This document shows, piece by piece, positions 8,267 to 16,337 of a stretch of DNA of 64,000 nucleotides. The notes beneath the pieces were generated by a model. The model saw only the letters and a list, made by a program, of their open reading frames with translations, ran no database searches and was not told the DNA's origin. This DNA is from SHLQ01 sp964610745 (lineage in GTDB: Bacteria > Actinomycetota > Acidimicrobiia > Acidimicrobiales > SHLQ01), in assembly GCA_964610745.1 (NCBI GenBank), contig CAZSYL010000001.1, positions 56,542 to 120,541 on the forward strand, given 5' to 3'. Numbering within the stretch: the stretch's first letter is position 1; every line of letters begins with the position of its first letter. A program made the position numbers and the translations under genes.

Positions 8267-8947
8267 TTACTCGACTCGGTAGGGGGTGGAGCGTTCGAGG
8301 CGGCCCGACCGGCCAGCGACGGTCAGCGTGGACTTGATGATCTCCGAGATCACCTGAAGGATGAAGAGGCTAAACGCGAGAATCAGCACGGACTTGAGCG
8401 GCCACCGAGCCAAGCCGTTCGGGTCAGGAGATGTCTCGCGCGAGTTGATAGAACGCTCGACGAAGGGCCACGTGACCTGCAGTGCCACGACGCTGAAGGC
8501 GAGCAAACCCCAGTGAAAGAGCAGATCCACGGCTGCCTTCTTCTTCGGCGAGAAGTCGGCGTACCAGAAGTCGACACGAGGGTTGACACCATCTCGGATA
8601 CCGACCGCAAGCCCCAACAACGCAATGAGCGCAAAGAGGTACCACTGACCTTCGATCCACAGGTTGCTGGTCAACTGCCGTCCAAGTCCTCGGCCGAGGT
8701 AGCGAAGCACCACGTTGAATATGCCGACGAGGAACACCGCAAAGACCAGCCCTTGCGAGATCCGACCGAAGAATCCGGAGATGGCATCGATGCCCTTTGA
8801 GAAAACCAGCGCAACTCGCCACAGGCCGGTCGCGGGTTTCTCCGGCTCGATCTCGACGAGGTTGGCATCCTCATCGAGGAGCGCTTCAGCCTCGCGCAGG
8901 GCCTCTTCGTCAACATCGAGGACTCCCCCGACATCTTCGTTTTCCAC
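8267..8947 (-). CDS. dctQ: TRAP transporter small permease subunit
   Basis: This 226-residue protein has an acidic N-terminal extension of about 50 residues (EDVGGVLDVDEEALREAEAL) and then four membrane helices. The conserved small-subunit features include VVLRYLGR and NLWIEGQWYLFALIALLGLA, followed by the RDGVNPRVDFWYADFSPKKK loop. This is the DctQ fold that stabilises the large permease. The acidic extension is longer than in typical DctQ (about 160-180 residues) and its role is unknown. It is the first gene of the TRAP operon; the promoter should lie in the 192 bases upstream. Confidence 0.9.
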   Translation of the reverse strand: MENEDVGGVLDVDEEALREAEALLDEDANLVEIEPEKPATGLWRVALVFSKGIDAISGFFGRISQGLVFAVFLVGIFNVVLRYLGRGLGRQLTSNLWIEGQWYLFALIALLGLAVGIRDGVNPRVDFWYADFSPKKKAAVDLLFHWGLLAFSVVALQVTWPFVERSINSRETSPDPNGLARWPLKSVLILAFSLFILQVISEIIKSTLTVAGRSGRLERSTPYRVE

Positions 8948-9016
8948 AAAGCCCCCCGACTTCCGTTCGATTTGAGCCGATGCTGTTCAGCTCTCAGGAC
9001 TTATCCACTATCCACT

Positions 9017-9030
9017 GTGTCATCCGACAC
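9017..9030. promoter_or_regulatory. Short inverted repeat in the TRAP operon upstream region
   Basis: GTGTC (9017-9021) and GACAC (9026-9030) are separated by four bases within the 192-base gap (8948-9139) between dctQ and the LytTR regulator gene, both on the minus strand. The gap is otherwise without a gene and must hold the TRAP operon promoter. No confident -10/-35 pair is visible. The repeat could be an operator, but it is short enough to be chance. Confidence 0.25.
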
Positions 9031-9139
9031 GGTCCAACTCGAAAACGGCTTTTCCTTGAAACGCCCTTTTTCACCGTTCACCGACATCGCTTCTTGCGAT
9101 AAGCGGTAGACGAGCGACACGATCGGTTGCCCCCTGTCT

Positions 9140-9889
9140 CTAAGGAGTGCCCATCGAGCTGGTCAAACGAGCGGTCAAATCGCTGGCATACCGTCGACTA
9201 ACCGGTAGCTCCGTGCCGCCTCCTAGGCAGACACTGCGCCCCTTGGGACCCGAGCGAACCTCGTCGATGGCCGACAGCCGAACCGCAAAGCTTCGGTGCA
9301 CCCGCACAAACCCGTGCGGCGCCCATTCGTTGGTTAACCGAGTCATGGTGTCGCGCACCAAGTAGGACTCGTCGACCACGTGCACGCGAACATAGTCACC
9401 ACACGATTCGAGGTGCGAAACCTCGGAAGGACCGAGAAGTAGTTGGCGACCCCCGCGCGCCTGCACCGCAATGCGACAAGACTGCGGAAGCACCTCGGAT
9501 GGCTCTGCTGCACCACTTCGGGCCGTGATCGCCCGCCCGATGGCACGACGCAACCGGTCGGCGGCGACCGGTTTGCGAAGATAGTCAACAACGCCGAGGT
9601 CGAAGGCATCTGACGCTGGTGTATCGAAGGCCGTCACGAACACGATCGCCGGTGGATCTTCAAAACGACCGATCATGCGGGCGACGTCAAGACCATCGAA
9701 ATCCGGCATCGAGATATCGAGGAACACCACGTCCACACCGTTGCCCGTGTCGGCATTTCCGAGCAGCTTGAGTGCCTCGGCTCCGCCACTCGCTTCGCAA
9801 ATGTCACCAATGTCAGCCTCGCGTTGAAGCATCCACACCAGGTCATGGCGTGCTGGTTTCTCATCATCGACGACCAAGGCAGATAACAC
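9140..9889 (-). CDS. LytTR-family response regulator
   Basis: This 249-residue protein has a receiver domain followed by a LytTR DNA-binding domain. The receiver shows the acidic pair in VVDDEKPARHDL, the phosphoacceptor Asp in VFLDISMPDFDGL, the Thr in FVTAFD and the Lys in YLRKPV. The C-terminal domain from about residue 140 has the LytTR hallmarks: LGPSEVSHLESCGDYVRVH, TMTRL and FVRVHRSFAVRLSAIDEV. Its expected partner is the LytS-type kinase at 12077-13183, with the symporter genes between them. It diverges from the symporter operon across 89 bases, so it probably regulates that promoter. Confidence 0.93.
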   Translation of the reverse strand: MLSALVVDDEKPARHDLVWMLQREADIGDICEASGGAEALKLLGNADTGNGVDVVFLDISMPDFDGLDVARMIGRFEDPPAIVFVTAFDTPASDAFDLGVVDYLRKPVAADRLRRAIGRAITARSGAAEPSEVLPQSCRIAVQARGGRQLLLGPSEVSHLESCGDYVRVHVVDESYLVRDTMTRLTNEWAPHGFVRVHRSFAVRLSAIDEVRSGPKGRSVCLGGGTELPVSRRYASDLTARLTSSMGTP

Positions 9890-9921
9890 GGCCCCGACGA
9901 TACTCGCCTATGGGGCGGAAC

Positions 9922-9930
9922 GACTAACGG
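9922..9930 (-). promoter_or_regulatory. Candidate LytTR box in the divergent symporter promoter
   Basis: The minus strand reads CCGTTAGTC, one base different from the well-known AlgR site CCGTTCGTC. It lies in the 89-base gap between the LytTR regulator and the symporter operon, about 50 bases before the first symporter ATG. LytTR proteins bind direct repeats; I see one good copy and at most a weak second, so this is tentative. Confidence 0.3.
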
Positions 9931-9978
9931 CTAGCATCTCGGCCGGTTGAGTGGTGACATGGAGATGAGGAGAGTCAC

Positions 9979-10383
9979 ATGGCCGACCAGGCAGACGCAG
10001 AACGGCGACGGATCGTCCTCCATCCGCGCACCGCTGCTGCTCGCCGCGTGGATCGACGCCGAACCTATGGCAGCCATGTCCGCGGTTTCAGCGTGCAAAA
10101 CGATGACGTTTTTGAGCTGGTCTATGCGCAACGCCGCTCCGCGATCAGATATTTGCTGATACTCACCGCATCCATTGCGGCCGCAATCGGAGCCCTAGTG
10201 CTCATCCCAGGTTTTGTAGACGTCACCGTTCGCGGCGTTCCGGTGCCATGGATCCTCTTCGGGCCCGCATTGTTGTTCGAGATCGTCGTTCTTGCGTGGC
10301 TCCACGACCGAGCATCATTGCAAACAGAGAAGACATGGACCGACGAGCACAAGCCCGCTGAACACAAGGGCGATATCCAATGA
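9979..10383 (+). CDS. Small membrane subunit of a sodium:solute symporter
   Basis: This 134-residue protein has a basic cytoplasmic N-terminus of about 55 residues and two membrane helices (YLLILTASIAAAIGALVLI and WILFGPALLFEIVVLAWLH). This is the layout of the small proteins (DUF485/DUF4212-like) encoded just before acetate or monocarboxylate symporters. AGGAG precedes the ATG at a good distance. Its stop overlaps the symporter start (ATGA), so the two are translationally coupled. The exact family is inferred from layout and context rather than a diagnostic motif. Confidence 0.75.
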   Translation: MADQADAERRRIVLHPRTAAARRVDRRRTYGSHVRGFSVQNDDVFELVYAQRRSAIRYLLILTASIAAAIGALVLIPGFVDVTVRGVPVPWILFGPALLFEIVVLAWLHDRASLQTEKTWTDEHKPAEHKGDIQ

Positions 10384-12080
10384 TCCCGATCGCAGCGGTT
10401 GCGTTTGTCGTCATATCGACATTGCTTCTCGGCACCACAGGGCTCCGGTTTGCGCGGACCACGTCGAATTTCTTTGTAGCGTCACGATCCGTCCATCCGG
10501 TCTGGAACGCGTTCGCCGTATGTGGCGAGGCAATGTCAGCAGCGAGTTTCCTTGGAGTGCCGGCGCTGATCTTCGTCTTTGGCTTCGAGATCCTCTGGAC
10601 GCTCGTCGGCTGGACCATCGGGTTCCTCCTGCTCTCACTGCTGATTGCCGCCCCCATCCGTCGCTTTGGTTCGTACACGATTCCGGAGTTCATCGAAGGC
10701 CGTCTCGACAGCCCGCAACTCCGTCGGGTCGTCGCGATCATGGTGATCCTGGTGAGCTGGTTTTTCTTTCTTGCGCAGTTGAAGGGTGCCGGCGTCGTCA
10801 CCCAGTCGCTTCTCGGCACTCCTTACTGGGTGGGGGTTGCGGCGGTTGCGATCCTTGTCTCCATCAACCTCAGCGCTGGCGGCATGCGTGGCATCACCTT
10901 CGTCCAAGGTTTCCAGTTCTTCTTCATCTTCCTCGGAATCCTGATTCCCTTTGCGGTGGTGAGCACCTTCTGGTTCCGCGGCGACTTGGATCCAATCATC
11001 ACCGACTCCGCGCCGATATTCACCGAGGCGACCATCGTCGAGTACCCAAACGACGTGACGATCGTTGTCTCCGAATCAACCGAGGTCGTGGTGACCGGCC
11101 TCGTAAATAGTGACGTTTCGGGCGCGATCCGATTGGACGCCGGTGAGCACACCATCGCAGCCGGTACGGCGATCCAGTGGCCGGCGAACGCTCCTGCGCC
11201 CCATAACACTGTGATTGAGCCGGTGAGTGGCGAAGAATGGGCTCGACCACTCGGCGAGAGCAGCGCTGGTGGTGGTCATCCCCTGTATTTCTCGTTTGCA
11301 CTCGTGCTGGCGAACATGTTCGGCATCATGGGCTTGCCTCACATCGTCGTTCGGTTCTACACCAACCCCACCGGTCGCGAAGCTCGACGAACCAACCTGA
11401 TCGTGCTCGCGCTGATCGCCCCGTACTACGCGATGATCCCACTGTTTGGCGCAGCCAGCCGCGTGCTCAGTCCAGGTCTGCTCGGTTCGGGAAATACCGA
11501 TGCTGCCACGGTTTCGATCGGGGAAAGACTGATCGAAGGCACAGGTGGTGAGCTGATCACCGCTGTCGTATCAGCAGGCGCGACCGCCGCGTTTCTTTCG
11601 ACCTCTTCGGGTCTGCTCATCGCAATGGCGGGAGCGGTCAGCCATGACCTGATGTCGGCGGGAGTTCGCCAGTTCCGGTCCGCGGTGTGGGTCGTTGCTG
11701 GCGCGTCCATTCTCGTCGCACTCGCCGTGGAGAACACCGATATCAACGTGCTGATCGGTTGGTCGACCTCTATTGCTGCCTCGTCGATCGCCCCGCTTCT
11801 CGTCCTTGGGATCTGGTGGCCGAAGCTCACCCGACGAGGTGCCCTCGCCGCAATCGTGATCGGCGGAGGTGCCAGCACCGCTGCGGTGCTCATATCCATC
11901 TTCGGCCGGATCGACTCGGGATGGCCGCTCGCAATCCTCGGGACGCCTGCCGTGTGGAGCGTCCCCCTTGCCTTTGCGGTCGGAATCGGTGTTTCGCTCC
12001 GAGATCAGGACCAGGTCGCCGATCTTGGATACAAATTTGCGCTCATGCACGTACCCGACCGATTCGATTCGAACCAATGA
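10380..12080 (+). CDS. Sodium:solute symporter, acetate/monocarboxylate type
   Basis: This 566-residue membrane protein belongs to the SSS family. Signatures include TTSNFFVASRSVHPVWNAFAVCGEAMSAASFLG, AAPIRRFGSYTIPEFIEGR, the GMRGITFVQGFQFFF segment, FTNPTGREARRT-like text (here FYTNPTGREARRTN) and STSSGLLIAMAGAVSHDL. These are close to the ActP/MctC group, so acetate, pyruvate or propionate are likely substrates. About 90 residues between helices (roughly 205-295) form a polar, beta-rich insertion (TIVEYPNDVTIVVSEST) that probably faces outward. Its start overlaps the small subunit and its stop overlaps the kinase start (ATGA), a tight three-gene operon. Confidence 0.9.
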   Translation: MIPIAAVAFVVISTLLLGTTGLRFARTTSNFFVASRSVHPVWNAFAVCGEAMSAASFLGVPALIFVFGFEILWTLVGWTIGFLLLSLLIAAPIRRFGSYTIPEFIEGRLDSPQLRRVVAIMVILVSWFFFLAQLKGAGVVTQSLLGTPYWVGVAAVAILVSINLSAGGMRGITFVQGFQFFFIFLGILIPFAVVSTFWFRGDLDPIITDSAPIFTEATIVEYPNDVTIVVSESTEVVVTGLVNSDVSGAIRLDAGEHTIAAGTAIQWPANAPAPHNTVIEPVSGEEWARPLGESSAGGGHPLYFSFALVLANMFGIMGLPHIVVRFYTNPTGREARRTNLIVLALIAPYYAMIPLFGAASRVLSPGLLGSGNTDAATVSIGERLIEGTGGELITAVVSAGATAAFLSTSSGLLIAMAGAVSHDLMSAGVRQFRSAVWVVAGASILVALAVENTDINVLIGWSTSIAASSIAPLLVLGIWWPKLTRRGALAAIVIGGGASTAAVLISIFGRIDSGWPLAILGTPAVWSVPLAFAVGIGVSLRDQDQVADLGYKFALMHVPDRFDSNQ

Positions 12081-13183
12081 GTCGTCGTCGTGGGGCAAAA
12101 CGTTTCCTGGGTAACGAGGCGACATCACAGACCGCAACTCTGGATCTTCTCAGTTCGTTGAACCACCTCTCCCTCGTGATCCGTGGTGGCTTCGATTCAC
12201 GCGCCGCCACCGAGATCGCCAACACGGCCCAGCTCGCGCTGGACGCGAGCGCTGTCGCGGTAACGAGCGACACTGATCTGCTCGCCTGCGTCGGCATGGA
12301 GCCCGAGGTCTGGGACTCTGCGGTTCGCGAGCAGACAACCGCCGTTGTCGAGGGCCGGCGTGTGAGCCAGCCAACCGTCTACCAGTTGGTCACCCACCGC
12401 GGCGAGAGCGAGGTTGCTGCAGCTCCCCTCTTGTTCGAAGACGTCGTCATCGGCACGATCCACGTCATTGCCAATGCTGGCGGTTCACGACTTAGCGAGC
12501 TCACCGAACTCGCCAGATTCGTTTCGAGCCAGCTGGAGCTGACCGAGCTCGAACAATCGCGTGCATATGCCGCAGAAGCCGAACTGCGAGCGTTGCGAGC
12601 TCAGATCTCACCACATTTCGTCCACAACTCGCTGACGGCCATCGCCGGCCTCGTAAACACTGACCCGGTGGTGGCCCGCGATCTCATCGTGACGTTCGCC
12701 GAGTTTCTCCGAGCCAGCTTTCGAACCCAAACCGACCTGACGACAGTCGCCGAGGAGCTTCGACTCGTAGAGGCATACCTCGAGCTCGAAAAGGCCCGCT
12801 TTGGTAACCGTTTTTCGGTTTCGCTCACTATTTCGCCGGAGTCATTGCCGGTTCGACTCCCGTTTCTGAGCTTGCAGCCCCTCGTCGAGAACGCGATCCG
12901 CCACGGCCTCGAATCACGAGCAGGTGATGGCCAACTCCGGATTGTCGCCGAGAACGCGGGTCCTGAAATCGCCATTTCGGTCGCTGACGACGGTGTCGGT
13001 ATCGACCCAAAGCAGCTCGAGCGAGCTCTAAGCGGCCAAGACTCGTCGAGCCATGTCGGGATCCTCGCTGTAGACACCCGACTTCGGTCCACATTTGGCG
13101 ATGAGTACGGCCTGACGATCGAGACGGGCGAGAACGCTGGAACCGAAGTCATGATTCGTCTGCCTAAATATCACGCGGGTTGA
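12077..13183 (+). CDS. LytS-type sensor histidine kinase with GAF-like domain
   Basis: From ATG 12077, which overlaps the symporter stop, this 368-residue kinase has no membrane helix. The first 180 or so residues look like a GAF domain. A helical linker leads to the HisK phosphoacceptor site LRAQISPHFVHNSLTAIAGL, typical of the LytS/YehU group. An HATPase domain follows, with the N-box LVENAIRHGL and GXG motifs DDGVGI and VGILAVDTRLRSTFGDEYGL. It should phosphorylate the LytTR regulator at 9140-9889. Being soluble, it may sense through the cotranscribed symporter or an internal metabolite. An in-frame extension back to 11687 lies inside the symporter gene and is not real. Confidence 0.92.
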   Translation: MSRRRGAKRFLGNEATSQTATLDLLSSLNHLSLVIRGGFDSRAATEIANTAQLALDASAVAVTSDTDLLACVGMEPEVWDSAVREQTTAVVEGRRVSQPTVYQLVTHRGESEVAAAPLLFEDVVIGTIHVIANAGGSRLSELTELARFVSSQLELTELEQSRAYAAEAELRALRAQISPHFVHNSLTAIAGLVNTDPVVARDLIVTFAEFLRASFRTQTDLTTVAEELRLVEAYLELEKARFGNRFSVSLTISPESLPVRLPFLSLQPLVENAIRHGLESRAGDGQLRIVAENAGPEIAISVADDGVGIDPKQLERALSGQDSSSHVGILAVDTRLRSTFGDEYGLTIETGENAGTEVMIRLPKYHAG

Positions 13184-13247
13184 CCGAATTCCCGATGGGA
13201 CCATTCGCCCTATACAGAAAGTGACCAAATATGGTCGAAACTGTTGT

Positions 13248-13649
13248 ATGGGCATTGATCGCCGAATGTTTGAACGAACCGATGTTGCCGTAAAGGGCGA
13301 GCTGCTTTGGCAGCTCAAACTCCGCAGTGGCTTGGTCAAAACCAACCGCGTTGAGATCACAACGATCGACCTCTCGGTCGATGGCGCCCGCGTGTCGACC
13401 AACAAGAAGACGCGCCTGCCTGTCGGAGCATCGGTCATGTTGACGTTCAACGGCGAGCGGAGTCCCGCTCGTGTCCGAGCACTCCTTCCAGACCCGGACA
13501 ACAAGCGCGGCAAGCTACTGCTCCTTCAGTTCGATGAGCCAAACGCAGCCTTCCTTCGAGTCATCGATCAGTGGATCGACGCCGGCAAGGGCGGCAACCG
13601 CTTTAAGACTGAATACTGGCGTCACCAGCAGGTCCAAGAAGCCTCATAA
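13248..13649 (+). CDS. PilZ-domain protein
   Basis: This is a single PilZ domain of about 133 residues, a cyclic-di-GMP binding fold. The N-terminal arginine motif is RRMFER and the second motif is DLSVDGARV (D/NxSxxG), both in the canonical order and spacing, so ligand binding is likely intact. No second domain is seen. I chose ATG 13248, just before the arginine motif. A GTG at 13221 in the same frame would add nine residues; neither has a clear ribosome site. It follows the kinase gene by 64 bases and is convergent with the thiolase gene. Confidence 0.85.
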   Translation: MGIDRRMFERTDVAVKGELLWQLKLRSGLVKTNRVEITTIDLSVDGARVSTNKKTRLPVGASVMLTFNGERSPARVRALLPDPDNKRGKLLLLQFDEPNAAFLRVIDQWIDAGKGGNRFKTEYWRHQQVQEAS

Positions 13650-13703
13650 CCCTGAAATTTGTAGGTCGAATCACGCCGAGCGCGTCACCTGCAGATTTCT
13701 TCG

Positions 13704-14909
13704 TCAGTCGACGTGGACGAGAATGGCGTCGCCTTGACCGCCGCCGCCACACAGGCCTGCCGCGCCGATGCCACCGCCGCGTCGGCGCAACTCGTGCATC
13801 AGCGTGAGGGTGATCCTGTTTCCCGACATGCCCAAGGGATGGCCGACAGCGATTGCACCACCGTTGACATTAACCAGCTCGTCAGATACACCGAGCTCGG
13901 ACATTGCGCCGAGGCCGACCGCCGCGAAAGCTTCATTGATCTCATAGAGCGAAATGTCCCCCATATCGATCCCCGCACGAGAAGCGGCCTCGGCAATGGC
14001 ACGTGATGGTTGGTGGATGAGCGAGCAGTTGTCCGGTCCGGCGACCATGCCGTAGCCGAGCACGGTCGCAAGAGGTTCAATGCCGAGATCGTCAGCCTTT
14101 GCTCGCGACGTGACGATCATCGCCGACGCACCATCGGAGAGCTGAGAGGCGTTGCCGGCCGTGATGGTCCCGTCGGCTACAAAAGCGGCACGCAGCTTGC
14201 CGAGCGACGCCGCATCGGTGCCTTCTCGGACACCTTCGTCGTCTTCGAAGATGAGAGGATCTGTCTTGCGTTGCGGGACCTCAACCGCAATCGTCTCACT
14301 ACGGAGCACCCCATCCTTGATAGCGCGAGCAGCGCGATCGTGGGACTGTGCGGCAAATGCGTCCTGATCCTCTCTTGGGATGGAGTCTGCCGAGGCGTAC
14401 ACATCGGTCGCCTCGCCCATAAGTTTGGATTCGACGGCACAAGTCAGTCCATCGAACTGCAACGAGTCGACGAGCTCTCCGTTGCCGTATCCGTAGCCGG
14501 TACGACTCTTCATGAGCAGGTGAGGGCTGTTGCTCATCGACTCCATGCCGCCGGCAACAGCCACCGTTGCCTGGCCTGTCTGGATCTGCATCGCCGCGAA
14601 GTTGATTGCCTGCATCCCCGAGAGGCAGACCTTGTTCACCGTGGTGGCATTTACGGTCATCGGGACGCCACCCTGTAGCGCAGCGTTACGTGCACCAGAC
14701 TGACCTTCGCCCGCGGTCAGCACGTGCCCCATGACGACCGAATCGACCTGGTCTCCGGACACGCCCGCACGCTCGAGCGCCCCAGCGATTGCCTTGCCGC
14801 CGAGCTCGACTCCACTAAAGCCGCTCAACGAGCCGTTGAATCGACCAATCGGTGTTCGTGCTCCCTCGAGAATGACGACGTCTTCTGCGGACTTGTTGAT
14901 CTCGGTCAT
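13704..14909 (-). CDS. Acetyl-CoA acetyltransferase (thiolase)
   Basis: This 401-residue thiolase has the acyl-accepting Cys in NKVCLSGMQAI, the His in GGAIAVGHPLGMSGNR and the C-terminal Cys in AGLCGGGGQGDA, the complete catalytic set. It condenses two acetyl-CoA or cleaves 3-ketoacyl-CoA. It is the last gene of the MarR/acyl-CoA mutase operon; its ATG overlaps the stop of the chaperone gene (ATGA). In that setting it probably finishes degradation of the butyryl-CoA made by the mutase, or feeds acetoacetyl-CoA chemistry. The short-chain type is inferred from length and motifs. Confidence 0.94.
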   Translation of the reverse strand: MTEINKSAEDVVILEGARTPIGRFNGSLSGFSGVELGGKAIAGALERAGVSGDQVDSVVMGHVLTAGEGQSGARNAALQGGVPMTVNATTVNKVCLSGMQAINFAAMQIQTGQATVAVAGGMESMSNSPHLLMKSRTGYGYGNGELVDSLQFDGLTCAVESKLMGEATDVYASADSIPREDQDAFAAQSHDRAARAIKDGVLRSETIAVEVPQRKTDPLIFEDDEGVREGTDAASLGKLRAAFVADGTITAGNASQLSDGASAMIVTSRAKADDLGIEPLATVLGYGMVAGPDNCSLIHQPSRAIAEAASRAGIDMGDISLYEINEAFAAVGLGAMSELGVSDELVNVNGGAIAVGHPLGMSGNRITLTLMHELRRRGGGIGAAGLCGGGGQGDAILVHVD

Positions 14910-15931
14910 GATGGTGGCTCCTCAGGTTGCTTTAACAATAGGTCGAGCAGATTGACGCTCGCGTCGTTCGGCGCGAGGTCGGATCGCTCCGTTTGAGCAA
15001 GAATGTCGAGCCCGGCAGGTGAGTCGATCAGCGCGTTGGCGGCCATGGCCAGGCGATGTTCGACCCGAGCTCGTATCTCGGTTCGAAGCCGATAACTTCG
15101 ACGGCTTTGACGCAAACCCGACGTGTCGAGGTGCGCGAGGTGATCTACCGCGGCTGCCCAAACATCGGCAGTCCCATCGCCGTGAAGCGCAGACGCCATG
15201 ATGATCGGTGGGCGGTAACCCGTGTCGGACTCCTGGCCAGTCAGGTGGCTGAGGTCCAACATCAAATCGAGGTCGCGGCGCACATCGTCGGCTCCGGGAC
15301 GGTCGGCTTTGTTGACCACGAACAGGTCGGCCACCTCGAGCAGGCCCGCCTTGTTTGCCTGAACCGAGTCGCCCATGCCTGGGGTCATGACCACCACGGC
15401 GGTGTCAGCTGCACCGACGACATCGACTTCGACTTGACCAACACCCACGGTCTCGATGATGACCGGGTCATAGCCGACGGCGTCGAACAGTCTGACCGCT
15501 AGTGGGACCGCTAGAGCGAGACCACCCGAGTGCCCTCGGGTGGCCATTGAACGGATGAAAGGAAGTGGGGACGAACCGGCGATTGCGGGAGAATCACGCG
15601 TGTCTGCGTCGATGCGTACACGATCGCCAAGGATCGCTCCACCGGTAAGCGGTGACGATGGGTCGACGGCGAGAACGGCCGGTGACTTGCCAGCAACGAC
15701 GAGATCGCGAACCAGTTGTCCGACGAGTGTCGACTTTCCCGAGCCAGGCGAACCGGTGATGCCGATGATGTGGGCCGAGCCCGAGTCGCCGTGGATCAGT
15801 CCGCTTAGTTCGTCGGCTCCGGGTCCACCGCGTTCGACGAGGCTGAGGAGACGGCCGAGCGAGCGGCGCTCACCTGAGCGAGCTTGTGCGTATAGGTCGG
15901 CGATGTTCGAACGCACGTCAACGCTTGGCAT
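14906..15931 (-). CDS. meaB: MeaB/ArgK-type G-protein chaperone of a B12 mutase
   Basis: From ATG 15929-15931 this is a 341-residue P-loop GTPase: Walker A GSPGSGKST, VDPSSPLTGGAILGDRVR, the switch region ETVGVGQVEVDV and NKAD for guanine recognition. MeaB-type proteins protect and reload adenosylcobalamin-dependent acyl-CoA mutases. The start was chosen just inside the end of the mutase small subunit (14-base overlap), which matches MeaB N-termini; the longer reading adds unlikely sequence antisense to nothing coherent. Its place directly after the two mutase subunits assigns it as their dedicated chaperone. Confidence 0.93.
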   Translation of the reverse strand: MPSVDVRSNIADLYAQARSGERRSLGRLLSLVERGGPGADELSGLIHGDSGSAHIIGITGSPGSGKSTLVGQLVRDLVVAGKSPAVLAVDPSSPLTGGAILGDRVRIDADTRDSPAIAGSSPLPFIRSMATRGHSGGLALAVPLAVRLFDAVGYDPVIIETVGVGQVEVDVVGAADTAVVVMTPGMGDSVQANKAGLLEVADLFVVNKADRPGADDVRRDLDLMLDLSHLTGQESDTGYRPPIIMASALHGDGTADVWAAAVDHLAHLDTSGLRQSRRSYRLRTEIRARVEHRLAMAANALIDSPAGLDILAQTERSDLAPNDASVNLLDLLLKQPEEPPS

Positions 15932-16337
15932 GGACAGCGTCGCGAACGGATGCAGCGACACTCTCAGCCGAAGCTCCCGGACCGAGCACAGCGGCCACGC
16001 CGGCAGCTGCGAGGGGTTCGAGGTCCTCGTCGGGGACGATGCCGCCCACGATGACAGGAGTGTCGAGCCCGGCGGCATTGACCGCTTCGACCATTGCTGG
16101 GGCAAGGGTCATGTGGCTGGCGTTGTGCATCGAAAGGCCAATGGCGTCAGCATCTTCTTCTTCGGCCGCGGAGATGATCATGTCGGTGGTCTGGCGTAGC
16201 CCGAGGTAGATAACTTCCATCCCTGCGTCCCGAAGGATGCGTGCAACGACCTTAATGCCGCGGTCGTGCCCGTCGAGGCCGAGCTTGGCAAGGATGATTC
16301 GAATCGGTGGGTTGTCGCTGGTTGAATCGGCGGCCAT
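15918..16337 (-). CDS. icmB: Acyl-CoA mutase small subunit, B12-binding
   Basis: This 139-residue protein is a stand-alone cobalamin-binding domain. It has the DxHxxG motif as LDGHDRG, whose His ligates cobalt, then GLSMHNASHM and a GG turn in VIVGGIVPDEDL. The size matches the separate small subunit IcmB of Streptomyces isobutyryl-CoA mutase (about 136 residues) and also archaeal-type methylmalonyl-CoA mutase beta chains. Its ATG overlaps the large-subunit stop by one base. The icm name follows from the active-site residues of the large subunit next to it. Confidence 0.88.
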   Translation of the reverse strand: MAADSTSDNPPIRIILAKLGLDGHDRGIKVVARILRDAGMEVIYLGLRQTTDMIISAAEEEDADAIGLSMHNASHMTLAPAMVEAVNAAGLDTPVIVGGIVPDEDLEPLAAAGVAAVLGPGASAESVAASVRDAVHAKR

